This document shows positions 17,229-24,618 of a DNA stretch of 64,000 bases, piece by piece (position 1 is the stretch's first letter; each line of letters starts with the position of its first letter). Source of the stretch: Kalymmatonema hyalinum WJT4-NPBG1 (GTDB lineage Bacteria > Cyanobacteriota > Cyanobacteriia > Cyanobacteriales > Nostocaceae). The notes under the pieces were generated by a model. The model was not told where the DNA came from. It saw only the letters and a list, made by a program, of their open reading frames with translations, and ran no database searches. Both the position numbers and the translations under genes were made by a program. The stretch spans positions 1 to 64,000 of the forward strand of contig JAHHIB010000043.1 of assembly GCA_019359075.1 (NCBI GenBank), in the 5' to 3' direction.

Positions 17229-17648
17229 AAACTCAATGATGAGATTCCAATACTCGCCAACGACATATAAACACTCAACGCCGAGGTTCTGAAACTCGCC
17301 AAGGAGATATAAACACTCAACGCCGAGTCTCAAACACTCGCCAAGGAGATGTAAACACTCAACGCCGAGTCTCCAATACTCGCCAAGGAGATATAAACAC
17401 TCAACGCCGAGTCTCAAACACTCGCCCACGACATATAAACACTCAACGCCGAGTCTCAAACACTCGCCAACGACATATAAACACTCAACGCCGAGTCTCA
17501 AACACTCGCCAACGACATACAAACACTCGACGCCGAGTCTCAAACACTCGCCAACGAGATATCAACACTCAACGCCGAGTCTCAAACACTCACTGACGAG
17601 ATATAAACACTCAACGCCGAGTTGTCAATTCTCACTCACGAGGAAATT
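17229..17648. repeat. Tandem array, exact 42-bp period (two 21-bp half units), ten units
   Basis: The anchor ACACTCAACGCCGAG (or a one-base variant) starts at 17271, 17313, 17355, 17397, 17439, 17481, 17523, 17565 and 17607, always 42 bp apart without any indel. A degenerate unit precedes them. Each unit splits into two 21-bp halves that both begin ACACTC (for example 17313 and 17334). Minus-strand frames stay open for part of the array only because 42 is divisible by three; a TGA breaks that frame in the distal units, so I do not call a gene. The array ends about 66 bp before the NACHT-HEAT start codon. Confidence 0.9.
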
Positions 17649-17714
17649 ACTGAGATTAAGATAGAGGAAAGTCTCTCACCGCTAAAATAACACCCCCCTT
17701 ACCTCAAGCTCAAC

Positions 17715-20700
17715 ATGGTCGATTGGAGTGGCTATCTTAATTCAGTTTGCCAAGCTTACGCCCAATGGTGGCAAGTCTACACCTTCACAGATGTCCTTGG
17801 ACGCAACAAAGCAGAACCGCAACTGCACATTCCCCTGTTGGATTTGGGTTTGATGGTACAAACAGTTGAGCGTGATCAGCAAGGGGAGAAGCAGGAGAAA
17901 ATTGAGCGTTTCAGTGTTTTGGAAGGTTTGCGGCAATATGCACCTGAGCACGTATTATTAGTAGGACGCCCAGATTCAGGAAACTCCACAGCGTTAGCGC
18001 GGTTATTGCTAGAAGAAGCGGAGAAGGCGAAAGGGAGACAAGGAGATGATGGGGAAGTTTTACGAAAGTCTGTCATTGCGAGTGAAGCGCAGCCGAACGC
18101 AGCAATCTCCGCAACTCCTGTCATACCCGTCCTCGTAGAACTCCGCTACTACAAAAGATCGATCCTCGAACTTATTCAAGACTTCCTCCTCCGCCATGAT
18201 CCCAATTTAACCTTTGATAGCGAAACCCTCAAAACTTGGTTGCGACAGGGGCAATTGTTGCTGCTAGTCGATGGTGTCAACGAATTACCGTCAGAAGACG
18301 CAAGGCGAGACTTAAAAGCATTCCGCCAGAACCACCCCCAAACACAAATGATATTCACCACACGGGATTTGGGGGTAGGTGGTGACTTGGACATTGCCAA
18401 GAAACTGGAAATGCAACCCTTGACGGAAGAACAGATGCAGCAGTTTGTCCGCGCCTATCTGCCAGAACAGGGTGAGGAGATGCTGAGACAGTTGGGCGAT
18501 AGGTTGCAGGAGTTCGGGCAAACACCACTGCTGTTGTGGATGCTGTGTTCTGTTTTTGTTCAAAACCAGAACAAAGTGCCGTCAAATCTGGGTTCCGTGT
18601 TTCGCCTATTTACCCAGACATATGACCAAAAACTCAAACAAGATATCCCAACTTCTAGAGAGTTTCGCCTTTGGTGCCACAAGCTGTTGCAACATTTAGC
18701 TTGGGTGATGACTCAAGGGAAAGCGTTGACAGATTTGCAAGTTGCCATTCCCAGACAGCAAGCTGAAGCTGTGCTAACGGAATTTTTACGAGATAAGGTG
18801 GCTCATCCAGAGAATTGTGCTTTGGAATGGCTACAAGATTTACTCAATCATCACCTGATTCAACTAGGCGCAGACAATAAAATTGAATTTCGCCACCAAC
18901 TCATTCAGGAATACTACACCGCAGAATGTCTGCTGACGCGGTTAAGCAACCTAAGTGATGACAGCCTCAAACGCGAGTATCTCAATTATCTCAAATGGAC
19001 AGAACCTTTAGCACTGATGGTGGAGTTGCTGGATAATGAGGCGCAGGCGGTGCGAGTGGTGAAGTTAGCCTTAGAGGTAGATTGGCAACTAGGAGCGAGG
19101 TTGGCGGGTGCAGTTAAACCACAGTGGCAGGAAAAAACAGTTGATTTAATTGCTGATTTAAAACTTCCTCAATTACTTGAAATTAGATTTTTTGAAATCA
19201 GTAAATCTGAAAAAGCAATTCCTTTTCTTGGAAAAGCGACAGAAGATGAAGACTCTGATGTGCGTTATAGAGCGGCATCAGCCCTAGGAGAAATCAAATC
19301 AGAAGCGGCGATTCCACAGTTAATTAAACTCCTAGAAGATGAAGACTCTGATGTGCGTTATAGAGCGGCCTCAGCCCTAGGACAAATCAAATCAGAAGCG
19401 GCGATTCCACAGTTAATTAAACTCCTAGAAGATGAAGACTTTGATGTGCGTTATAGAGCGGCCTCAGCCCTAGGAGAAATCAAACCAGAAGCGGCGATTC
19501 CACAGTTAATTAAACTCCTAGAAGATGAAGACTCTGATGTGCGTTATAGTGCGGCATCAGCCCTAGGACAAATCAAATCAGAAACGCTGGTTCCACTGTT
19601 AATTAAACTTCTAGAAAATGAAAACTCTGATGTACGTTCTAGTGCGGTATATGCTTTAGGAGAAATCAAATCAGAAGCAGCGATTCCACTGTTAATTAAA
19701 CTCCTAGAAGATGAAAACTCTGATGTACGTTCTAGTGCAGTATATGCCATAGGAGAAATCAAATCAGAAACGCTGGTTCCACTGTTAATTAAACTCCTAG
19801 AAGATGAAAACTCTTCAGTGCGTTATAGAGCAGCAGATACCTTAGAAAAAATCAAATCAGAAACGGTGGTTCCACTGTTAACTAAACTTCTAGGACATGA
19901 AGACTCTTTAGTACGTTATAGAGCGGCAGATGCCTTAGGAAAAATCAAATCAGAAACGGCAGTTCCACTGTTAACTAAACTTCTAGAACATGAAGACTAT
20001 TTAGTGCGTTATAGAGCGGCAGATGCCTTAGGAAAAATTAAATCAGAAACGGTAGTTCCACTGTTAATCAAACTTCTAGAAGATGAAGACTCTTTAGTGC
20101 GTTCTACTGCGGCAGATGTCTTAGAAAAAATCAAATCAGAAACAGCGATTCCATTGTTAATTAAACAGCTAGAAGATGAAGAACCTTATGTGCGTTCTAG
20201 TGCGGCATCTGCTTTAGGAAAAATCAAATCAGAAACGGCAGTTCCACTGTTAATCAAACTTCTAGAAGATGAAGACTCCTATGTGCGTTCTAGTGCGGCA
20301 TCTGCTTTAGGAAAAATCAAATCAGAAACGGCACTTCCACTGTTAATTAAACTCTTAGAAGATGAATATTCTTCAGTACGTTCTAGTGCGGCATCTGCTT
20401 TAGGAAAAATCAAATCAGAAACGGCAGTTCCACTGTTAATTAAACTCTTACAAGATGAAGACTCTTCTGTGTTTTCTAGTGCGGCATCTGCTTTAGGAAA
20501 AATCAAATCAGAAACGGCAGTTCCACTGTTAATTAAACTCTTACAAGATGAAGACTCTTCTGTCCGTTATAGAGCAGCAGATGTCTTAGGAGAAATCAAA
20601 TCAGAAACCGCAGTTCCACTGTTAATTAAACTCTTACAAGATGAAGACTCTTCTGTCCGTTATAGAGCAGTATATGCCTTAGGAGAAATCAAATCAGAAA

Positions 20701-21005
20701 CCGCAGTTCCACTGTTAATTAAACTCCTAGAAGATGAAAACTCTTATGTGCGTTCTGGAGCGGTAGATGCCTTAGGAAAAATCAAATCAGAAACGGCAGT
20801 TCCACTGTTAATTAAACTCCTAGAAGATGAAAACTCTTATGTGCGTTCTATTGCGGCAGATGTATTAGGTGAAATTGGAGAACCTTCAATCCTACCTGGT
20901 ATCAAGGAATTTTTATTAAAATTGAACGGTTTACATTTATTAGATACTATCTCTTCAATTCAACAAAGCGCTCGATACTACGATTCAACCTTAATACAAT
21001 CATAA
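17715..21005 (+). CDS. NACHT-HEAT STAND NTPase with 18 near-identical HEAT units
   Basis: A 1096-residue protein. Residues 1-75 form an N-terminal helical domain; NACHT spans about 76-470. The P-loop reads GRPDSGNST (84-92): the invariant Lys is Asn90 and the usual Gly is Asp87. Walker B is LLLLVDGVNEL (181-191), sensor-1 is MIFTTRD, and the winged-helix part ends in FRHQLIQEYYTAE. From about 490 to 1070 there are 18 HEAT/PBS-type units of 31 residues (LLEDEDSDVRYRAASALGEI type), 93 bp each and very similar at DNA level. Residues 119-132 (VIASEAQPNAAIS) look like a translated dispersed repeat. Probably a sensor or scaffold ATPase of the STAND class, plausibly in phage defence; nucleotide binding may be weakened. 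The DUF4062 gene follows after 36 nt. Confidence 0.85.
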   Translation: MVDWSGYLNSVCQAYAQWWQVYTFTDVLGRNKAEPQLHIPLLDLGLMVQTVERDQQGEKQEKIERFSVLEGLRQYAPEHVLLVGRPDSGNSTALARLLLEEAEKAKGRQGDDGEVLRKSVIASEAQPNAAISATPVIPVLVELRYYKRSILELIQDFLLRHDPNLTFDSETLKTWLRQGQLLLLVDGVNELPSEDARRDLKAFRQNHPQTQMIFTTRDLGVGGDLDIAKKLEMQPLTEEQMQQFVRAYLPEQGEEMLRQLGDRLQEFGQTPLLLWMLCSVFVQNQNKVPSNLGSVFRLFTQTYDQKLKQDIPTSREFRLWCHKLLQHLAWVMTQGKALTDLQVAIPRQQAEAVLTEFLRDKVAHPENCALEWLQDLLNHHLIQLGADNKIEFRHQLIQEYYTAECLLTRLSNLSDDSLKREYLNYLKWTEPLALMVELLDNEAQAVRVVKLALEVDWQLGARLAGAVKPQWQEKTVDLIADLKLPQLLEIRFFEISKSEKAIPFLGKATEDEDSDVRYRAASALGEIKSEAAIPQLIKLLEDEDSDVRYRAASALGQIKSEAAIPQLIKLLEDEDFDVRYRAASALGEIKPEAAIPQLIKLLEDEDSDVRYSAASALGQIKSETLVPLLIKLLENENSDVRSSAVYALGEIKSEAAIPLLIKLLEDENSDVRSSAVYAIGEIKSETLVPLLIKLLEDENSSVRYRAADTLEKIKSETVVPLLTKLLGHEDSLVRYRAADALGKIKSETAVPLLTKLLEHEDYLVRYRAADALGKIKSETVVPLLIKLLEDEDSLVRSTAADVLEKIKSETAIPLLIKQLEDEEPYVRSSAASALGKIKSETAVPLLIKLLEDEDSYVRSSAASALGKIKSETALPLLIKLLEDEYSSVRSSAASALGKIKSETAVPLLIKLLQDEDSSVFSSAASALGKIKSETAVPLLIKLLQDEDSSVRYRAADVLGEIKSETAVPLLIKLLQDEDSSVRYRAVYALGEIKSETAVPLLIKLLEDENSYVRSGAVDALGKIKSETAVPLLIKLLEDENSYVRSIAADVLGEIGEPSILPGIKEFLLKLNGLHLLDTISSIQQSARYYDSTLIQS
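18072..18109. repeat. REP-like dispersed repeat inside the NACHT coding sequence
   Basis: GTCATTGCGAGTGAAGCGCA followed by GCCGAACGCAGCAATCTC matches the general GTCATTGCGAG..GAAGC..AGCAATCTC class of bacterial intergenic palindromes. It lies in frame between the P-loop and the next conserved strand (PVIPVLVELR) of the NACHT domain. Confidence 0.55.
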
Positions 21006-21041
21006 GCAACAATAAACGCTGACGAAAATAACAATCATTTC

Positions 21042-21584
21042 ATGGAACAAAAGCGTATTTTGCGAGTTGTTGTGGTATCATCTAATGATGTGAAGCCTGA
21101 GAGAGATATTCTACCCACTATAATTGATGAATTAAATCGTGGTATTGCCGCAGGCAAGCGTTTAATCCTAGAACTCTCCCGGTGGGAGACAGATACTTAC
21201 CCAGGATTTCATCCAGAGGGACCACAGGCTTTGATTGACCCTATATTAGATATTGAAAATTGCGACATCCTGATAGGAATTTTTTGGAAGCGATTTGGCA
21301 CACCAACCAAAGATGGTCAATCTGGTACAGAACATGAATTTCAATGTGCTTATGAATCTTGGAAAAAGCGCGGTAGTCCTCAGATTATGTTCTACTTCTG
21401 TCAGAAACCTCATACACCTCAATCAGTAGAAGAAACACAGCAGTGGGGCAAGGTTATAGAATTCAAGAAGCAATTTCCTCCAGAAGGCTTATCTTGGAAC
21501 TACAAAAACAAGAGTGAGTTTGAAAAGCTACTTCGTAACCATTTAACACAACTAATTCGACAAAATTGGGGCGATGGCAATTAA
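21042..21584 (+). CDS. DUF4062 domain protein
   Basis: A 180-residue single-domain DUF4062 protein. Family features: an N-terminal beta strand and VVVSSNDVKPERDILPTIID, then ELSRWETDTYPGF, the D/E-rich ENCDILIGIFWKRFGTP, and SGTEHEFQCAYESW. DUF4062 has a TIR/nucleoside-deoxyribosyltransferase-like fold and is usually the N-terminal effector or adaptor of STAND proteins (NACHT, NB-ARC, TPR). Here it is a separate gene 36 nt after the NACHT-HEAT gene, so the two products probably work together. The conserved Glu in GTEHEF is in the position of the putative catalytic acid; activity is unproven. The right arm of the 57-bp inverted repeat begins 43 nt after its stop. Confidence 0.85.
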   Translation: MEQKRILRVVVVSSNDVKPERDILPTIIDELNRGIAAGKRLILELSRWETDTYPGFHPEGPQALIDPILDIENCDILIGIFWKRFGTPTKDGQSGTEHEFQCAYESWKKRGSPQIMFYFCQKPHTPQSVEETQQWGKVIEFKKQFPPEGLSWNYKNKSEFEKLLRNHLTQLIRQNWGDGN

Positions 21585-21745
21585 AACAGTGAACAGTGAA
21601 CAGTGAACAGTGACGCCTGCGTATGATGGGGGATTTAAACCCGCCACCAACGCTTTCTGTGCTCTTGGTGTGGTGTTTCCCCCAATGATGAAACTGATAA
21701 CTGATAACTGATAACTGATAACTGGTAACTGTTAAAAACACCCCA
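21585..21745. repeat. Heptamer repeats carrying the right arm of the 57-bp inverted repeat
   Basis: CAGTGAA heptamers, then 21627-21683 (TGGGGGATTTAAACCCGCCA ... GTGGTGTTTCCCCC), exactly complementary to 16473-16529, then TGATAAC heptamers. The flanking GATGAAAC is also shared in inverted form with the left arm (GTTTCATC at 16461). Confidence 0.85.
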
Positions 21746-21794
21746 CCATGACAGCGTTAAAATAAACCCATAAATACCTGATGCCATACAAGCC

Positions 21795-22538
21795 ATGTCC
21801 CTCGCCAAAGAACTAGACTTTCCTCAAGATATCCCAGAAGATGTTATCCTTCCCCCAAGCGATTTATATAGTGACGAACCTCCCTTGGAAACTGAACTAC
21901 ATCTAGAGCAAATAATGCTCTTACTTAAATGTCTAAAGTGGTTGTGGCGAGACAGGACTGATTTTTACGCTGCTGGCAATCTGACTATTTATTACAGTCT
22001 CAGCAAACGCAAATCAGAAGACTTCCGAGGACCAGATTTTTTCGTCGTGCTAGACACAGAACGCAAAACCCGCAAAAGTTGGGTAGTCTGGGAAGAAGAA
22101 GGTAAATATCCTAATTTTATTCTAGAAATTCTTTCAGAATCAACTGCTAATACAGATAAAGAACTTAAGAAAAAACTTTACCAAAATACCTTCCGCACCC
22201 CCGATTACTTTTGGTTCGATCCATATACATTAGAATTTGCCGGTTTTCATTTACTAGATGGCAAGTATGAACCTTTAGAAGCAAATCATCAAGGGCATTT
22301 GTGGAGTCAGCAATTAGATTTATATCTAGGAATTCATCAAGGTTTATTGCGATTTTTCACACAATCAGGACAGTTAGTTCCAACGCCAGAAGAAGAGGCT
22401 GAATCTGAACGTCAACAAAAAGAATTAGCAGAACAAGAAGCTGAGTCTGAACGTCAGCAAAAAGAATTAGCACTTAGTAAAGCTGAAAGATTAGCTGCTA
22501 AATTGCGAGAATTAAACATTGACCCTGATACAATTTAG
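21795..22538 (+). CDS. Uma2 family (DUF820) PD-(D/E)xK nuclease-fold protein
   Basis: A 247-residue member of the family that is heavily expanded in cyanobacteria. The nuclease-fold core shows GNLTIYYSLSKRKSEDFRGPD with the active-site Asp, FFVVLDTERK, then NFILEILSESTANTD with the Glu, and YFWFDPYTLEFAGFHLLDGKY. The C-terminal 45 residues are a coiled coil with two copies of EAESERQQKELA. Function is unknown; many copies look like selfish or accessory genes. The start is ATG 21795 (MSLAKELDFPQD). It is separate from the bracketed NACHT module, 110 bp beyond the inverted repeat. Confidence 0.88.
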   Translation: MSLAKELDFPQDIPEDVILPPSDLYSDEPPLETELHLEQIMLLLKCLKWLWRDRTDFYAAGNLTIYYSLSKRKSEDFRGPDFFVVLDTERKTRKSWVVWEEEGKYPNFILEILSESTANTDKELKKKLYQNTFRTPDYFWFDPYTLEFAGFHLLDGKYEPLEANHQGHLWSQQLDLYLGIHQGLLRFFTQSGQLVPTPEEEAESERQQKELAEQEAESERQQKELALSKAERLAAKLRELNIDPDTI

Positions 22539-22563
22539 AGCATTTTCAATTAACTGTTACTAG

Positions 22564-22625
22564 AAACACACTACTTGCTTTGATAAAAGAGGACTAAAGT
22601 CCTCACTACGAACTTATGACTGATG
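22564..22625. repeat. Dispersed GAGGACTAAAGTCCTCACTACGAAC-type repeat
   Basis: The palindrome GAGGACTAAAGTCCTC followed by ACTACGAACTTATGACTGAT immediately precedes mobA, whose start codon overlaps the tail of the repeat. A related CACTACGAACCAAT lies near 4217. Confidence 0.6.
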
Positions 22626-23249
22626 ACTAATCACTTAACTGCCATAGTCTTAGCAGGCGGAAAAAGTTCTCGCATGGGACGCGATAAAGCCCTGATCCCC
22701 ATTCAAGGCGTACCGCTGTTGCAGTTGATTTGTCAAATTGCCGCAAGTTGTGCTGATACGGTTTACGTCGTCACTCCCTGGCAAGAACGCTATCAACACT
22801 TGTTATCACCCACAGTTCAGTTTATCCGCGAAGTGCCTTTCTCTGGTGAAACGAGCGGCGAATCATTACCGCAGGGACCACTTATTGGATTTGCCCAAGC
22901 ACTGGGGTATGTGCAAACAGATTGGGTGTTGCTGCTTGCCTGCGATTTACCAAAGTTGCGCGTTGAGGTGTTGCAAGAATGGGCGGCGGCGCTCGATGGT
23001 GTGGAGGATGAGGGGATCATCGCTGCTCTAGTTCATCATACTAAAGGATGGGAACCGCTGTGTGGTTTCTACCGCCGTCGTTGTTTACCAAGTTTGATGC
23101 AGTATATCAACGAAGGGGGACGGTCATTTCAGGAGTGGCTGAAGCAACATCCCGTGCAAGCATTACCTTTGCGAGATCCAGAAATGCTTTTTAACTGTAA
23201 TACACAAGACGACTTATTTCGATTCCAATTACCAGATCCGCTACAATAA
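22623..23249 (+). CDS. mobA: Molybdenum cofactor guanylyltransferase
   Basis: A 208-residue nucleotidyltransferase that transfers GMP to Mo-molybdopterin. The N-terminal signature VLAGGKSSRMGRDKALIPI (residues 9-27) binds GTP; WVLLLACDLPKLR (about 102-114) carries the metal-binding Asp; LCGFYRRRCLP and NCNTQDDL are typical of the C-terminal part. The bis-MGD product serves enzymes such as nitrate reductase (family knowledge). Monocistronic; the ATG lies within the tail of a dispersed repeat, so the start is the first Met of the conserved MTNHLTAIVLAGG. Confidence 0.9.
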   Translation: MTNHLTAIVLAGGKSSRMGRDKALIPIQGVPLLQLICQIAASCADTVYVVTPWQERYQHLLSPTVQFIREVPFSGETSGESLPQGPLIGFAQALGYVQTDWVLLLACDLPKLRVEVLQEWAAALDGVEDEGIIAALVHHTKGWEPLCGFYRRRCLPSLMQYINEGGRSFQEWLKQHPVQALPLRDPEMLFNCNTQDDLFRFQLPDPLQ

Positions 23250-23359
23250 GGGGTTACATTGCAATCTTGTGCAGCAGTCTGTCTAGCGCAGCTACATACT
23301 GCTACATACTTGTATCTTTGTTATTCATAACTTCCTCCCTCTAGCCTGTGTTGGCGACG

Positions 23360-23878
23360 ATGAAACATACCTTATCAGTGCTTGTAGAAGATGAAGCGGG
23401 AGTTCTTTCCCGTATTTCTAGCTTATTTGCTCGTCGCGGCTTCAACATCGAAAGCCTTGCCGTTGGTCCTGCTGAGCAACCAGGAATTTCTCGGATTACA
23501 ATGGTTGTCCCTGGCGATGACCGCATTATTGAACAACTCACCAAGCAACTATACAAGCTCATCAACGTTTTGAAAGTGCAGGATGTGACAGAAACTCCCT
23601 GCGTAGAGCGAGAATTAATGTTGCTTAAGGTGAATGCAACCAGCAGTACCCGTTCAGAAATTGTCGAAATCTCTCAGATTTTCCGGGCGAGAGTCGTAGA
23701 CGTGGCAGAAGATTCTGTGACGCTGGAAGTTGTGGGAGATCCAGGTAAAATGGTGGCAATTGTCCAAGTGCTGCAAAAATTTGGTCTCAGAGAAATCGCT
23801 CGCACTGGCAAAATTGCTTTAACGCGTGAGTCGGGCGTAAATACTGAATTGCTCAAGTCTTTGGAAGCAAAGGTTTAG
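23360..23878 (+). CDS. ilvN: Acetolactate synthase small (regulatory) subunit
   Basis: A 172-residue regulatory subunit of the first enzyme of branched-chain amino acid synthesis. An N-terminal ACT domain ([46 protein letters not shown]) gives valine feedback, followed by the C-terminal ALS_ss_C domain ([44 protein letters not shown]). I choose ATG 23360 (MKHTLS) rather than the GTG at 23348 because it matches the family N-terminus. The gene encoding the large subunit is not in the window. Two decayed genes follow. Confidence 0.93.
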   Translation: MKHTLSVLVEDEAGVLSRISSLFARRGFNIESLAVGPAEQPGISRITMVVPGDDRIIEQLTKQLYKLINVLKVQDVTETPCVERELMLLKVNATSSTRSEIVEISQIFRARVVDVAEDSVTLEVVGDPGKMVAIVQVLQKFGLREIARTGKIALTRESGVNTELLKSLEAKV

Positions 23879-23951
23879 TCACAAGCAATTGCAAGCTCAT
23901 TTTTGATAGATAACTTATGCGGCTATCCACCATACACCTTAAGAGTGTGGA

Positions 23952-24056
23952 ATGGATAGCTTTTTCAATGGGATGTTTGCGTTTGCGCTGTGGGACGTAG
24001 GCGAGCGGGTTTTGCATTTGGGACGCGATCGCTTGGGCGAAAAGGGATGCACCTAG
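23952..24056 (+). pseudogene. Fragment of asparagine synthase (glutamine-hydrolysing) N-terminal domain
   Basis: The frame gives SFFNGMFAFALWDVGERVLH then LGRDRLGEKGCT and stop. This matches the FNGMFAFALWD...LARDRLGEKPLYY block of the class II glutamine amidotransferase domain of asparagine synthases. Nothing before or after in any frame continues the enzyme, so only about 33 codons survive. The minus strand just beyond (about 24060-24140) reads AANRGAEDVLYSRYQVPKPE, another unidentified coding-like piece. The region looks like a junction of gene remnants. Confidence 0.7.
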
Positions 24057-24618
24057 TGCAAGTGTTTTTCCGTTGGTATTTTCCGGCTTTGGAACCTGGT
24101 AGCGTGAATACAATACATCTTCTGCACCTCTATTTGCAGCCCAGGAGTTAGCAAGCAAAAAGGCAACTCTTCCCAGCGTAAGTTCATGATTTCTCAGTAA
24201 AATTTCACCTGAAGCTTGACATTAATATTTTGAATTTTCTCTTCTAATCATTGCTCGAAAAGCTCCTCTTCTAGTTCTTGCTTCAACTGTTCTTCTAACG
24301 AAGCATCTAGGAATTTTTCAACGCGGACTAAATACCACAGCCCCTCAACTTCCACTGATCCTATCAACTCTCCAGGATTCGCTAAATTAATAACAGCCCT
24401 AAGTGCATCTGGCAATGTACCTTTACTAATTGCTCCCATTATGCCATTAAAAATCTGGTCATCTGCTAGAGAAATAGGCTGCTCGTCAGCGGTTAAAATG
24501 GGCAGGACTCAAGCATTGATAAAGTTATAAAATCTGACAAAAATGTTAATAGCCTGGGTTAATATCTTTAACGTTAGCGCTAGTATTAAAACTCGACAAC
24601 AATTTACTTAACAAAGTA
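24057..24618. other. Degenerate region between ilvN relics and the pentapeptide gene
   Basis: Apart from the isomerase fragment this stretch has no gene. 24530-24610 is AT-rich and lies beyond the 3' end of the pentapeptide-repeat gene. Confidence 0.4.
24248..24508 (-). pseudogene. Fragment of a parvulin-like peptidyl-prolyl isomerase
   Basis: Eighty-six codons are open between stops, reading PILTADEQPISLADDQIFNG, then IMGAISKGTLPDALRAVINL, ANPGELIGSVEVEGLWYLVR and VEKFLDASLEEQLKQELEEE. This is the C-terminal part of the PpiC-like isomerases found beside HlyD/ABC exporters in cyanobacterial peptide-secretion clusters. There is no start codon for the conserved part, and the terminal Q-stop (CAATGA) replaces what is normally Gln-Trp, consistent with a TGG to TGA change. 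It is a relic of a longer gene. Confidence 0.65.

Noticed and set aside
17148-17543. 131-codon minus-strand frame with repeated LGVECLYVVGE units
   Set aside because: It only translates the 42-bp tandem array. The frame begins at a TTG, is closed by TGA in the distal units and has no ribosome site.
23853-24158. 101-codon minus-strand frame overlapping ilvN
   Set aside because: Part of it (AANRGAEDVLYSRYQVPKPE) looks coding-like, but the rest is the complement of ilvN and the asparagine synthase relic, so no intact gene.
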